In this document: positions 54,247 to 63,294 of the stretch, piece after piece
How the letters are laid out: each line of letters begins with the position of its first letter
Position numbering within the stretch: the first letter of the stretch is position 1
DNA from: Paludisphaera borealis
GTDB taxonomy: Bacteria > Planctomycetota > Planctomycetia > Isosphaerales > Isosphaeraceae
Length of the DNA: 64,000 nucleotides
Assembly (NCBI RefSeq): GCF_001956985.1
Contig: NZ_CP019082.1
Span: forward strand, 2,480,001-2,544,000
Reading direction: 5' to 3'
Notes under the pieces: generated by a model
Database searches by the model: none
What the model saw: only the letters and a program-made list of their open reading frames with translations
What the model was told of the DNA's origin: nothing
Made by a program: the position numbers and the translations under genes

Positions 54247-55407
54247 ATGAGGAACGCCGTGGTGATCGACGCCGTTCGCACGCCGATCGGGCGAGCGTCG
54301 GCGGATCGAGGGTGCTATCACGACGTCCGCGCCGAGGACCTCTCGGCGCACGTCATCCGGGCGCTCATCGAGCGGACGGGGATCGATCCGCATCAGGTCG
54401 AGGACGTCCGCTGGGGCTGCGTCCAGCAGCAGGGGGAGCAGGGCTTCGATATCGCCCGGATCGCGGCGCTGGTGGCCGACCTGCCCGTCGAGACGGGAGG
54501 CGTGACGGTCAACCGCAACTGCGCTTCGAGCCTCCAGGCGATCAACGACGCGGCCATGAGCATCGCCGCCGGTTGCGAGGACATCCAGGTCGTCGGCGGC
54601 GTCGAGCACATGGACCACGTGCCGATCGACAAGGGCTACGACCCCTGCCCCAGCCTCTTCCGCCGCCACAGCGAGGCGATCATGCACATGGGCCTGACCG
54701 CCGAGTACCTGGCGGCGAAGTATCGCATCCCACGTGATCGGCAGGACGTCTACGCCCTGCGGAGCCACCGGCTCGCCGCCGAGGCCACCGACCGGGGCGA
54801 GTTCCGCGCCGAAATCATCCCGACCTGGGGACGCGACGAGGCGGGCCGGAAGGTGCTCATGAACAAGGATCAGTGCATCCGCCGCGACTCCTCGCCCGAG
54901 GCTCTCGCCTCCTTGCCGCCAGCCTTCAACCCCGCCGGGGGTTCGGTGACGGCCGGCAACAGCTCGCAGGTCAGCGTGGGGGCAGCCGCGTTGCTCGTCA
55001 TGTCGGAGGAGAAGGCAGCCGAACTGGGCCTGGCGCCGATGGCCCGCATTCGAGCCATGGCCGTCGCCGGCGTCGATCCGTCGGAGATGGGCATCGGCCC
55101 GGTGCCCGCCGTCCGCAAGGCGTTGACGAGGGCCGGGCTGACCCTGGACCAGGTCGATTGCATCGAGCTGAACGAGGCGTTCGCCGTGCAGGTGCTCGCC
55201 GTCTTACAGTTGCTCGGCATCAGCGAGGAAATGGTCAACACCAGGGGCGGGGCGATCGCCCTGGGGCATCCCCTTGGCGCCACCGGGGCCCGCATCGCGG
55301 GCACGCTGTTGCATCGCATGCGCGACCAGGGGGCACGGTTCGGCCTGGCGACGCTCTGCGTCGGCCAAGGCCAAGGGGTCGCGACCATCTTCGAAAGCGT
55401 CGAGTAG
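54247..55407 (+). CDS. Thiolase (acetyl-CoA C-acyltransferase)
   Basis: 386 residues. Releases acetyl-CoA, the last step of beta-oxidation. Nucleophile C92 in 'VNRNCASSLQAIN', 'NEAFAVQVLAVL', catalytic His in 'GGAIALGHPLGATGAR' and the general-base Cys in 'TLCVGQGQGVA'. The last motif normally reads CxGGGxG; here one Gly is Gln. 25 bp after the previous gene, with CGGAGG upstream of ATG 54247. Together with the two genes before it this completes a degradation cycle. Confidence 0.95.
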   Translation: MRNAVVIDAVRTPIGRASADRGCYHDVRAEDLSAHVIRALIERTGIDPHQVEDVRWGCVQQQGEQGFDIARIAALVADLPVETGGVTVNRNCASSLQAINDAAMSIAAGCEDIQVVGGVEHMDHVPIDKGYDPCPSLFRRHSEAIMHMGLTAEYLAAKYRIPRDRQDVYALRSHRLAAEATDRGEFRAEIIPTWGRDEAGRKVLMNKDQCIRRDSSPEALASLPPAFNPAGGSVTAGNSSQVSVGAAALLVMSEEKAAELGLAPMARIRAMAVAGVDPSEMGIGPVPAVRKALTRAGLTLDQVDCIELNEAFAVQVLAVLQLLGISEEMVNTRGGAIALGHPLGATGARIAGTLLHRMRDQGARFGLATLCVGQGQGVATIFESVE

Positions 55408-56089
55408 GTCCGGCGACCCGACGATCGATGTCCGAGCACTCTCATGCAATTCGTTGGGCCATGTGAATGCATGACCTGCAGACGTCCGCCGGACGCGATC
55501 AGTATCGCCCCGTCGTGGAGCGTGCCCAGGGGGCTGATCCGGATACCGCCCAGATTGCTGCAAATTCGCGCCAGCCGGTCGGCGTACCACCAAAGGACCT
55601 TGTCGCTCTGTTCCTCGAACGCGTCGATCAGGCGGGCCGTCTTCCAAGTGCCACGTCCGGTGCGGCAGGAGGTTCACGCGGCTCAAGTTCCGGCGGACTT
55701 AACGATCGCTGATCGCCGGTACGACGCCGTCGGCGATGGCCTATCGCGCCAGGTCACGGCTGGGCCAATGGCGGTTCGAGTCCAGAAGTAAGAAATCGAA
55801 CGGAGCCTGCCCCAGGCGCTCAGGGGATTTGGGGCAGGCAGGATGTGCGTCTTCCGACTTTTTCGGTCGCGGAGAGTCGCACGTCGACACGGGTTGGCGG
55901 ACCGAAGCGCGCAACACGACCGTCGCTCATCCAGACCGGCCCGAGAACCGAGACCAATTGAGAATCGATGTGTCGACTCGCATTCCTCAGGACTGACTCG
56001 GCTCAATCGGGAGGCAGGGCGAAACTACGATCCATACGTCGCGGTGCTCAAGCCTGTGGTGCGGTCGCAGTTGACGGACGGGGAGGCTT
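55408..56089. other. Decayed region after the thiolase gene
   Basis: No intact gene in about 680 bp. Minus-strand bases about 55470-55670 read as a plausible protein segment ('TARLIDAFEEQSDKVLWWYADRLARICSNLG', 'ISPLGTLHDGAILIASGGRLQV') with no start or end, a fragment of a gene I do not recognise. The rest looks noncoding. Confidence 0.45.
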
Positions 56090-56400
56090 GCCCCTGCGAC
56101 TGGACGGCCAACGTCAGCCGAGAACTGCGGTCGACCGAGGCGGCGCTGTGGGATGTTCGCCGCCGTCGCGGGCGTGCCGCCTCACAACAACTCCACCGAG
56201 CGGGCGCGGTGGCCTTGGGATGATCTGGCGAAAGGCCAGCTACGGCGCGGATGGGCAGGCAGGCAGCCGGTTCGTCAAGCGGATGCTGACGATGGCCACT
56301 TGCAGGCAGCGGGGCCGCGGCGCGCTCGACTTCCTCACCGGCTGCAGCCGGTCCAGGCTCGACGGGACGCTCACCCTCTCAACTGTTGGCTTGATCGTGA
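56090..56400 (+). pseudogene. IS66-family transposase, C-terminal remnant
   Basis: Two frames together give the end of an IS66 transposase: 'MFAAVAGVPPHNNSTERA' (the conserved PxxNNxxER motif with the catalytic Glu) and, shifted by one base, 'IWRKASYGADGQAGSRFVKRMLTMATCRQRGR'. Nothing upstream matches the N-terminal parts. A dead fragment. Confidence 0.8.
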
Positions 56401-56457
56401 CAGCCGGCGCCGTCACAGCCCGATACAGCCGTGAACGGTCACGGAGGCCGAAATCGA

Positions 56458-59397
56458 TCAATCCCGCCCTTTCTCCTGCTTCGCGGCCGTCACCGGCCCG
56501 ATCAAGTTCTCAGCCTCCCGGCGGAGGGCATGGTAGATCCAGGCCTCCCGGCTATCTGGGGCGAATGACACCCAGTCGTGTGACTGGATAGCCGACGAGA
56601 GCGACGCGGCGGCCGCTCCCTTGCGTCCCAGGCGGTGCTTCGCCATGGCGACGATCATCCGTGGACAGGGCCCCATCACCGCGGCCGCCTCTCCTTGCAG
56701 GATCGAGATCGAGTCGTCGAGCCGGTCGAGGCGATATTCCGCCAGCCCCTTGGCGAGCAGGAAGTAGGGCCGGGTCCATGCCGGAGGGGGAGGCGACCTG
56801 TCGGCGAGGGCGCGATCGATCAGGATGGCGGCCCTCTCCGTCTCCTCTCGCGAGGCGGGGAGGAGAAGGCAGGCGCGGCCGATCCGCTCGGCGGGTTGAG
56901 CCTCGCTGACCCCGTCGAATCGCTCCAGCAGGATTCGCCTCTCCTGGCGGTAGTCGTCCTCGTGGCCCAGGAAGAGGCAGAATTCGGCGTAGCCGTCCCG
57001 TGCCTGGATGCTCCGAGGATCCGCCTCGATCGCCAGTCGCCAGGCCGCTTGCGCCTCTTCGGAGCGGCCGAGGCGAATGAGCGTCGTTCTCAGGCCCGCC
57101 TGGGCGACGGCGAGTCTTGGGTCGATCGACACGGCCTGCCGGTATTCGGGGAACGCCTCGACGTGCCTTGCCGCGGCCGCGAGGGAGTCGCCGAGTCCGG
57201 CGTGGAGCAAGGCATCGCTCGGATTGGCTCGCAACCCGGAACGGACCACCTCGATGGCCTCGTTTGGCTTTCCGGTGATCCTCAGCACAAATCCCAGGTT
57301 GTAGCTCGACACGGCGGCCGTCGGGTCGAGCCGCAAAGCCGATCGGAAGTACTCCACGGCGTCTTCCGGCCTGCCGGAGTCCGCCAGGCAGTGGCCCAGG
57401 TTGTTGTAGCTGATAGCTGCGTCGGGCCGGATCGACAGGGCGGCCTGCTGGTAGCGGATCGCATCCGCATGCCGCCCCGCGCGCCCCAAGGCCGAGCCGA
57501 GCGTCAGGTTCGCCCAGAAGTCTCCCGGCCGGGCCCGCTGGACCCGCGTCAGAAGAGAGATCGGGTCGCCGCCGGTCGCCCTGAAGTCCTCGGCGAGCGC
57601 TAGCAGGAGAGTCACGGGCTCCGCGGCCGCCGGAGTCTTCTCGATCAGCCGTTCGAGGGCCTGCCTGCTCCGCCGCACCTCCGGGTCGCGGGCGTTTCTG
57701 ATCCAGCCCGCTTCCTCTCCGGCCGAGAGCCTCGCCACCTGGAGCACCCACTCCTTGCGTCTGATATCGGCCGAGCTGATCGGCCAGTCGTCGAGGGCGT
57801 CCACCACCGCCCTGCGAGCGTTCGACGCCCTGATCCGCGCCGCTACAGCTTCCGGAGCCTCGTCAGGGCCTCCCAGCCCGAAGCCGCGGAATGCCTGCAC
57901 GTAGGCTTCGTCCGTCCCCGCATCATCGACCACGCCGCCGACCGTCCGGGCTCGACCCATGCGGATGGCTTCGAGTCGGGCCGCCATATCGAGGTCGCGA
58001 CGGCCGCGAACGAGGGCCTCGCGCAAGTCGGTCGATCCGCGCCTGCCGAGCCGCCCCTGCGCCCGATCGAACGCCGTTCTCGCCTCCGCCAAAGCTCCCC
58101 GGGACATCGCCCGAGCCATGTCGTGCAAGTCGGCTTCCGCCGCTCGTTCGTCGGCCGCTCTCTCCGTCGCGGCTCGCCGACCCATCTCGGCCCGCTCGGC
58201 CGCCAGCCACAGGCCGACGCAGGCCAGTGTGGCCGCTAGCAGGACGACGCAGGCGAGGAGCATCGAGTATCCCGGATTTCGCCGACCCCTTCGCCAGAGC
58301 CGCTCGATCCGGCCTTCCGGCTTCGCTTCGATGGCCTCGCCGTCCAGAAAGCGTTGCAGGTCCGCGCCCAGAGACACTGCCGAGGCATAGCGCCGCGACG
58401 GGTCCTTACTCAGGCATTTCAGGCAGATGATCTCGAGGTCGCGAGGGATCTTGGAGTTCAACCGCGACGGCGGCGGTGGGTCCGAATGGATGGTCTGCCG
58501 GATCGTCTCGGGCGAGGTCTCGCCGCGGACCGGCGGTCGGCCCGTCAGGAGTTCGTAGAGGATCGCGCCCAGGGCATAGATGTCGACGGCCGCCCCCACG
58601 GCGGTCCGGTCCCCCGCGGCCTGCTCGGGGGCCATGTAGCTGGGGGTTCCGATCACGGCCCCGTTCAAGGTGAGGCTCGCCGCGTCGTCGATCCGGCGGG
58701 AGAGGCCGAAGTCGCTGATTTTGGGAGTGCCGTCTTCGTCGATCAGGATGTTCGCCGGCTTCAGGTCGCGGTGGATGATCCCGGCGATGTGGGCCGCATG
58801 GAGGGCCCCGGACAGAGCCAGGAGGATCGATGCGGCCTGGCGGGGCGTGGTGGGCTTCGCTGCTTCGGCGAGACTGCCGCCAGCGATGAACTCCATCGTG
58901 AAGTAGGGTCGCCCCTCGGAGTCGCCGACGTCGTAGATCTGCACCACGTTGGCGTGGCGAAGGGCCGCCACCGCCTCCGCCTCCCGCTGGAATCGCTCGC
59001 GCTCGCGCGGTGCCGCATAGGCCCCGGCGATGGCCAGCTTGATCGCGACGATTCGATTCAGCCGCACGTGGCGGGCCCGAAAGACAACGCCCATCCCTCC
59101 ACGACCGAGCAGGCTTTCCACCTCATATCCGGGGATTCTTGGAAGGTTCGCAGCCCCTGGGGACGATGCCGACAGACACTCCGGCTCCTCCCGTTCCGGG
59201 GGAAAGATGGAGTCGAGTTCGGCCTCGAGGCGACAGACCCGCCGCCACCGCACGCGCAGCTCCGGCAGCAATTCCGGGAAATCGCCGCAGACTTCCTCCG
59301 GAGTCCGGCCAGAGTCGTGCAACTCCTCGAGCAGCTCGCTCACCCGCATGTCGATCGCCACGACGCCGTCCCCCCGTTCCGTCCGGATCGTAGTCAC
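56458..59397 (-). CDS. Ser/Thr protein kinase with membrane segment and TPR repeats
   Basis: 979 residues. A kinase domain spans about 91-350: Gly loop 'LGRGGMGVVF', Lys120, 'HRDLKPANIL' (H209-D211), 'DFGL' (229-232), 'GTPSYMAPEQ' and 'DIYALGAILYELLTG'. One transmembrane helix follows ('YSMLLACVVLLAATLACVGLWL', about 380-405). The outer part is largely TPR-like helices ('ISYNNLGHCLADSGRPEDAVEYFRSAL', 'VSSYNLGFVLRITGKPNEAIEVV', 'LLHAGLGDSLAAAARHVEAFPEY'), a protein-contact scaffold. GTG 59397 overlaps the sigma factor stop by 4 bp. Confidence 0.94.
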   Translation of the reverse strand: MTTIRTERGDGVVAIDMRVSELLEELHDSGRTPEEVCGDFPELLPELRVRWRRVCRLEAELDSIFPPEREEPECLSASSPGAANLPRIPGYEVESLLGRGGMGVVFRARHVRLNRIVAIKLAIAGAYAAPRERERFQREAEAVAALRHANVVQIYDVGDSEGRPYFTMEFIAGGSLAEAAKPTTPRQAASILLALSGALHAAHIAGIIHRDLKPANILIDEDGTPKISDFGLSRRIDDAASLTLNGAVIGTPSYMAPEQAAGDRTAVGAAVDIYALGAILYELLTGRPPVRGETSPETIRQTIHSDPPPPSRLNSKIPRDLEIICLKCLSKDPSRRYASAVSLGADLQRFLDGEAIEAKPEGRIERLWRRGRRNPGYSMLLACVVLLAATLACVGLWLAAERAEMGRRAATERAADERAAEADLHDMARAMSRGALAEARTAFDRAQGRLGRRGSTDLREALVRGRRDLDMAARLEAIRMGRARTVGGVVDDAGTDEAYVQAFRGFGLGGPDEAPEAVAARIRASNARRAVVDALDDWPISSADIRRKEWVLQVARLSAGEEAGWIRNARDPEVRRSRQALERLIEKTPAAAEPVTLLLALAEDFRATGGDPISLLTRVQRARPGDFWANLTLGSALGRAGRHADAIRYQQAALSIRPDAAISYNNLGHCLADSGRPEDAVEYFRSALRLDPTAAVSSYNLGFVLRITGKPNEAIEVVRSGLRANPSDALLHAGLGDSLAAAARHVEAFPEYRQAVSIDPRLAVAQAGLRTTLIRLGRSEEAQAAWRLAIEADPRSIQARDGYAEFCLFLGHEDDYRQERRILLERFDGVSEAQPAERIGRACLLLPASREETERAAILIDRALADRSPPPPAWTRPYFLLAKGLAEYRLDRLDDSISILQGEAAAVMGPCPRMIVAMAKHRLGRKGAAAASLSSAIQSHDWVSFAPDSREAWIYHALRREAENLIGPVTAAKQEKGRD

Positions 59398-60056
59398 GAT
59401 GGCGGCGGATTGCCCGCAACCGTTGCATCAACTCCGAGCGCGTCGGGCGCTATCTCGTGCGGCCGCAGGTCGTCCAGCGTCTCCGAGAGCGTAGCCAATC
59501 CCTTGCGCAGTCGCCGCTTCACCGTCGATTCCGAGACCCCGAGCACCTCGGCGGCTTCCGGCGTCGTCATCCCCTGGATCCGGATCAGGTCGAACACTTC
59601 GCGTTCGTCCTCAGGTAGGTCGTCGATCGCCTCGAGCATCCGTCGGCCGTCCATCGTCAGCCCGGAATCGCTCCCTGCCGGTGCGATGGCCAGGTCGTCT
59701 TGAAGTTCGACCGCCGCCGGCCGTTCATCCAAGCGTCGGGCCAGGTCATTCAACTCCCAGCGCATGTGCTGCCCCGCCAATGCGAAATACTGGCGCATGC
59801 TCGCTGGGCGGGCCTCGCGAAGGGCCTTTATCAGTCGCTCCACCACGGAGCCGAGCAACTCCTCGGCCTCCAGGTTCAGGGGCGGCTTTGTGAGTCGGGG
59901 GTAGCTCCGCGTCAGGAGCAGGACGCAAAGGCGTCGCAGGCGGCAGGCCGACCGGTCCAGCAGGGCTCGGACGACGGGCTCGGAGGGGGCCCCCCCGGCT
60001 AGCTCGTCGAGGTAACGCTGTACGATGACAGTGGTGGGATCGTGGTCCATGATCAT
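59394..60056 (-). CDS. ECF-type RNA polymerase sigma factor
   Basis: 220 residues with sigma region 2 (about 60-125: 'LEAEELLGSVVERLIKAL', 'SMRQYFALAGQHMRWELNDLAR') and region 4 ('LPEDEREVFDLIRIQGMTTPEAAEVLGVSESTVKRRLRKGLATL', helix-turn-helix about 145-190). Translationally coupled (GTGA) to a Ser/Thr kinase, the arrangement known for the planctomycete kinase-linked ECF groups, where the kinase replaces an anti-sigma factor. The C-terminal 30 residues after region 4 are an extension. Confidence 0.93.
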   Translation of the reverse strand: MIMDHDPTTVIVQRYLDELAGGAPSEPVVRALLDRSACRLRRLCVLLLTRSYPRLTKPPLNLEAEELLGSVVERLIKALREARPASMRQYFALAGQHMRWELNDLARRLDERPAAVELQDDLAIAPAGSDSGLTMDGRRMLEAIDDLPEDEREVFDLIRIQGMTTPEAAEVLGVSESTVKRRLRKGLATLSETLDDLRPHEIAPDALGVDATVAGNPPPS

Positions 60057-60101
60057 TCCCGGCCATGGCTTGCGGCGTGACGGAGTATTATATCAGGCCT
60101 C

Positions 60102-60836
60102 GTGAACCCCCGCCACGCTTTGCGAAATAGCGACCCGATCGATGCCGACTTCTTCTCCGGAGCCCTGCAATTGTCTCACGTGATCCGTAGCCTGCTCACC
60201 CCCGAGAACTGCACGGTCATCTTCATTGACCACCAGCCGCAGATGACCTTCGGCGTGACCAGCATCGACCGCCAGACGCTGGTCAACAACGTCCTCGTCC
60301 TGGCCAAGGCGGCGAAGATATTCAACGTCCCGACCATTCTCACCACGGTCGAGACGGCGAGCTTCTCGGGCTATATGTGGCCCCAACTCCTGGAGGTTTT
60401 CCCAGGCAACACGCCGATCGAACGCACGAGCATGAACTCGTGGGAGGATGAGGGGTTCGTCGCGGCGGTCAAAGCGACCGGCCGGAAGAAGCTCGTCATC
60501 GCCGCGCTCTGGACCGAGGTCTGCCTGGCCTTCCCGGCGATTCAAGCGATGGAGGCCGGATTCGAAGTCTACGCGGTCGATGACGCGAGCGGTGGGACCA
60601 GCGAAGTCGCGCATCGGGCGGCGATGGATCGGGTCGTTCAGGCGGGCGCCGTCCCGGTGACGTCGATCCAGGTGCTGCTCGAACTGCAGCGCGACTGGGC
60701 TCGGCGAGGGACGTACGACGCGGTGATGGACCTCGTGCTGGAGCATTGCGGGGCCTACGGCCAGGGGGTCGAGTACGCCTACACGATGGTCCACAAGCAG
60801 CCGCCCCTCAACGCCCGCCACAAGGGGGGCAAGTGA
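60102..60836 (+). CDS. Isochorismatase-like (YcaC-type) cysteine hydrolase
   Basis: 244 residues from GTG 60102; a TTG at 60171 with GGAG before it is the better match to the family start. Alpha/beta hydrolase of the isochorismatase-like superfamily: catalytic Asp in 'VIFIDHQPQMTFGV', the cis-peptide and Cys motif 'LVIAALWTEVCLAFPAI' and the 'GFEVYAVDDASGGTSEVAHRAAMDRVVQAG' helix. Closest to YcaC-type hydrolases, whose substrate is unknown. First gene of a plus-strand operon; the next gene starts within its stop. Confidence 0.88.
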   Translation: MNPRHALRNSDPIDADFFSGALQLSHVIRSLLTPENCTVIFIDHQPQMTFGVTSIDRQTLVNNVLVLAKAAKIFNVPTILTTVETASFSGYMWPQLLEVFPGNTPIERTSMNSWEDEGFVAAVKATGRKKLVIAALWTEVCLAFPAIQAMEAGFEVYAVDDASGGTSEVAHRAAMDRVVQAGAVPVTSIQVLLELQRDWARRGTYDAVMDLVLEHCGAYGQGVEYAYTMVHKQPPLNARHKGGK

Positions 60837-61438
60837 TCGAGACCACGGCGGAAGTCCCGGCCGAGGCCCCTACCGCTTCCGCGCTCGAGAGGGCCGTCAG
60901 CATCATCATCCACCGGGTCGTCCGGTCGGGCCGCCAGGCCGAGTTCGAGGCGGCGGTGCGCGCCTTCTCGCCCGTGTCGCTCACGTTCCCCGGCCACCTC
61001 GGCGTCCACGTCGTCCCGCCGCCGGCCGGGGACCGGGAATACGTCGTCATCCTGTCCTTCGCCTCTGAGCTGGCGTGGCGAGAGTTTCTGCAATGGGATC
61101 GTTATCGCTCCTGGGCCGAGGGGGTCCGCCCACTTTTGGCCGACGATCCCGCGATCGAGGAGGTGACCGGCCTGGAGACGTGGTTCCGCATGCCGGGAGA
61201 GCATGTCATGGTGCCGCCGCCGCGGTGGAAGATGGCGGTCGTGACGTGGGTCGGCGTTTGCCTGTCCGTCGGGCTCCTCAACGCCGTCCTGCGGCCTTGC
61301 ATCGCCGACTGGCCCTGGTGGGCGAATCTGCTGGGGTTCAACGCGGTCGTCGTGGCGTCCCTCACATGGGTCGTGATGCCGTTGCTGTCGCGGTCGGCGC
61401 GAGTTTGGCTTCGCCGCCCTACGCTCAAGGAGGTTTGA
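60833..61438 (+). CDS. ABM-domain membrane protein
   Basis: 201 residues from GTG 60833, which overlaps the hydrolase stop and has an AAGGGGGG site. Residues 20-105 are an antibiotic-biosynthesis-monooxygenase (ABM) ferredoxin-like domain ('ALERAVSIIIHRVVRSGRQAEFEAAVRAF', 'HVVPPPAGDREYVVILSFASELAWREFLQ'). Two transmembrane helices follow ('WKMAVVTWVGVCLSVGLLNAVL', 'WWANLLGFNAVVVASLTWVVMPLL'). The family with this tail is membrane-bound and of unknown chemistry. The longer frame upstream is a shadow. Confidence 0.8.
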   Translation: MIETTAEVPAEAPTASALERAVSIIIHRVVRSGRQAEFEAAVRAFSPVSLTFPGHLGVHVVPPPAGDREYVVILSFASELAWREFLQWDRYRSWAEGVRPLLADDPAIEEVTGLETWFRMPGEHVMVPPPRWKMAVVTWVGVCLSVGLLNAVLRPCIADWPWWANLLGFNAVVVASLTWVVMPLLSRSARVWLRRPTLKEV

Positions 61439-63294
61439 TGTCATCTCAATCGGCCGATCTCATCCTGCACAACGGGGCGATAGCTACCCTCGACCAGGCG
61501 AACCCCGAGGCGGCCGCCGTCGCGATCCGCGAGGGCAAGATCCTAATCGTCGGTACAGACGCCGAGGTGATGGCGGCACGTGGGCCGTCCACGCAGGTCA
61601 TCGATCTCGGCGGCCGACGTGTCATCCCGGGCCTCAACGATTCGCACCTCCACCTGATCCGGGGCGGGCTGAATTACAACCTCGAACTCCGCTGGGACGG
61701 CGTGCCGTCCCTGGCCGACGCGCTCCGGATGCTCCGGGAGCAGGCCGTCCGGACCCCCGCCCCGCAGTGGGTGCGGGTGGTGGGAGGCTGGAGCGAATTC
61801 CAATTCGCCGAGCGGCGGATGCCGACCCTGGCCGAGATCAATGCGGCAGCCCCCGACACCCCGGTCTTCATCCTCCACCTCTATGATCGCGCCCTCCTGA
61901 ACGCGGCGGCGCTGCGGTCGGTCGGCTACTCGAAGGACACGCCTAACCCGCCTGGCGGTGAGATCCAGCGCGACAAACAGGGCAACCCGACCGGGGCTCT
62001 GATCGCACGACCGAACGCGATGATTCTCTATTCCACACTCGCCAAGGGGCCGAAGTTGCCGGTCGAGTATCAGGCGAACTCGACCCGGCACTTTATGCGC
62101 GAGTTGAATCGCCTCGGCGTGACGAGCGTGATCGACGCCGGGGGCGGCTACCAGAATTATCCCGACGATTACGCGATCATCGAAGATTTGCACCGTCGAG
62201 GGGAAATGACGGTCCGGGTCGCCTACAACCTCTTCACGCAGAAGCCCAAGGGGGAATTCGACGACTTCTCGAAATGGATCGGGATGACGAAGCCGGGGGC
62301 CGGAAGCGATTTCTACCGGATGAACGGCGCAGGCGAGATGCTCGTCTTCTCCGCCGCCGACTTTGAGGACTTCCTGGAGCCGCGGCCCGACCTCGACCCC
62401 AGCATGGAGGGGGAGCTCCACCGTGTGGTCAAGCTCCTGGCCGAGCACCGCTGGCCGTTCCGCCTGCATGCCACATACGACGAGTCGATCGGCCGATTCC
62501 TGGACGTGTTCGAATCCGTCGATAGGGACGTTCCATTCGCCGGGCTCCGATGGTTCTTCGACCACGCCGAGACCGTCACCGAGCGGAACCTGGAGCGGAT
62601 CAAAGCCCTCGGCGGTGGGATCGCGATCCAGCATCGTATGGCGTTCCAGGGCGAATACTTCGTCGATCGCTACGGGGCGACGGCGGCCGAGCACACGCCA
62701 CCGGTCGCGAAGATGCTTTCGGTGGGCATCCACGTCGGCGCTGGGACGGACGCGACCCGGGTGGCGAGCTTCAACCCCTGGGTCTCGCTTTCCTGGCTGG
62801 TGAGCGGCCGGACCGTGGGCGGGCTGGCGCTCTATCCCGAGGCGAATCGGCTCGACCGCTCCACCGCGCTTCGACTGTACACGCAGGGCTCAGCCTGGAT
62901 GTCGGGGGAGGAAGCCGCCAAGGGAGCGATCGCCGTCGGGCAACTCGCCGATCTCGCGGTGCTGTCGGCCGATTACTTCGCGGTGCCGGAGCACGAGATC
63001 CAGGGAATCCAGTCGGTGTTGACCGTGGTCGGCGGCAAGGTCGTCTTCGGCGGCGGGCCGTTCGGGGCGGTCGGGCCGAAGCCGCTCCCGGTCACGCCCG
63101 ACTGGTCGCCGGTTGGATTCTATGGCGGCTACCACGATCCGGCGAGGCGGGCCTCGTCCGCGAAGCTGGCCCACGCCCCGCGGTGCGGCCACGGGGGGGC
63201 GGTCCATTCGCTGCTGCACAAGCTCGTCGGCCCGTTGGAGGCCAAGGCGCGAGACCCCTTCTGGGGCGAGGGGTGCGCATGCTGGGCATTCTGA
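61438..63294 (+). CDS. Amidohydrolase family protein (YtcJ/AepA-type)
   Basis: 618 residues from ATG 61438 (AAGGAGG upstream; start overlaps the previous stop). Metal-dependent hydrolase: N-terminal beta sandwich 'ADLILHNGAIATLD', metal site 'GLNDSHLHLIRGG', 'FRLHATYDESIGRFLDVFE' (third His), 'HAETVTERNLERIKALGGGIAIQHRM' and 'GVGAGTDATRVASFNPW'-like 'VGAGTDATR' with the catalytic Asp; the sandwich closes with 'GQLADLAVLSADYFAV'. Amidohydrolase_3 subfamily, substrate unknown. A short Cys/His-rich tail ends the protein. Confidence 0.92.
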   Translation: MSSQSADLILHNGAIATLDQANPEAAAVAIREGKILIVGTDAEVMAARGPSTQVIDLGGRRVIPGLNDSHLHLIRGGLNYNLELRWDGVPSLADALRMLREQAVRTPAPQWVRVVGGWSEFQFAERRMPTLAEINAAAPDTPVFILHLYDRALLNAAALRSVGYSKDTPNPPGGEIQRDKQGNPTGALIARPNAMILYSTLAKGPKLPVEYQANSTRHFMRELNRLGVTSVIDAGGGYQNYPDDYAIIEDLHRRGEMTVRVAYNLFTQKPKGEFDDFSKWIGMTKPGAGSDFYRMNGAGEMLVFSAADFEDFLEPRPDLDPSMEGELHRVVKLLAEHRWPFRLHATYDESIGRFLDVFESVDRDVPFAGLRWFFDHAETVTERNLERIKALGGGIAIQHRMAFQGEYFVDRYGATAAEHTPPVAKMLSVGIHVGAGTDATRVASFNPWVSLSWLVSGRTVGGLALYPEANRLDRSTALRLYTQGSAWMSGEEAAKGAIAVGQLADLAVLSADYFAVPEHEIQGIQSVLTVVGGKVVFGGGPFGAVGPKPLPVTPDWSPVGFYGGYHDPARRASSAKLAHAPRCGHGGAVHSLLHKLVGPLEAKARDPFWGEGCACWAF

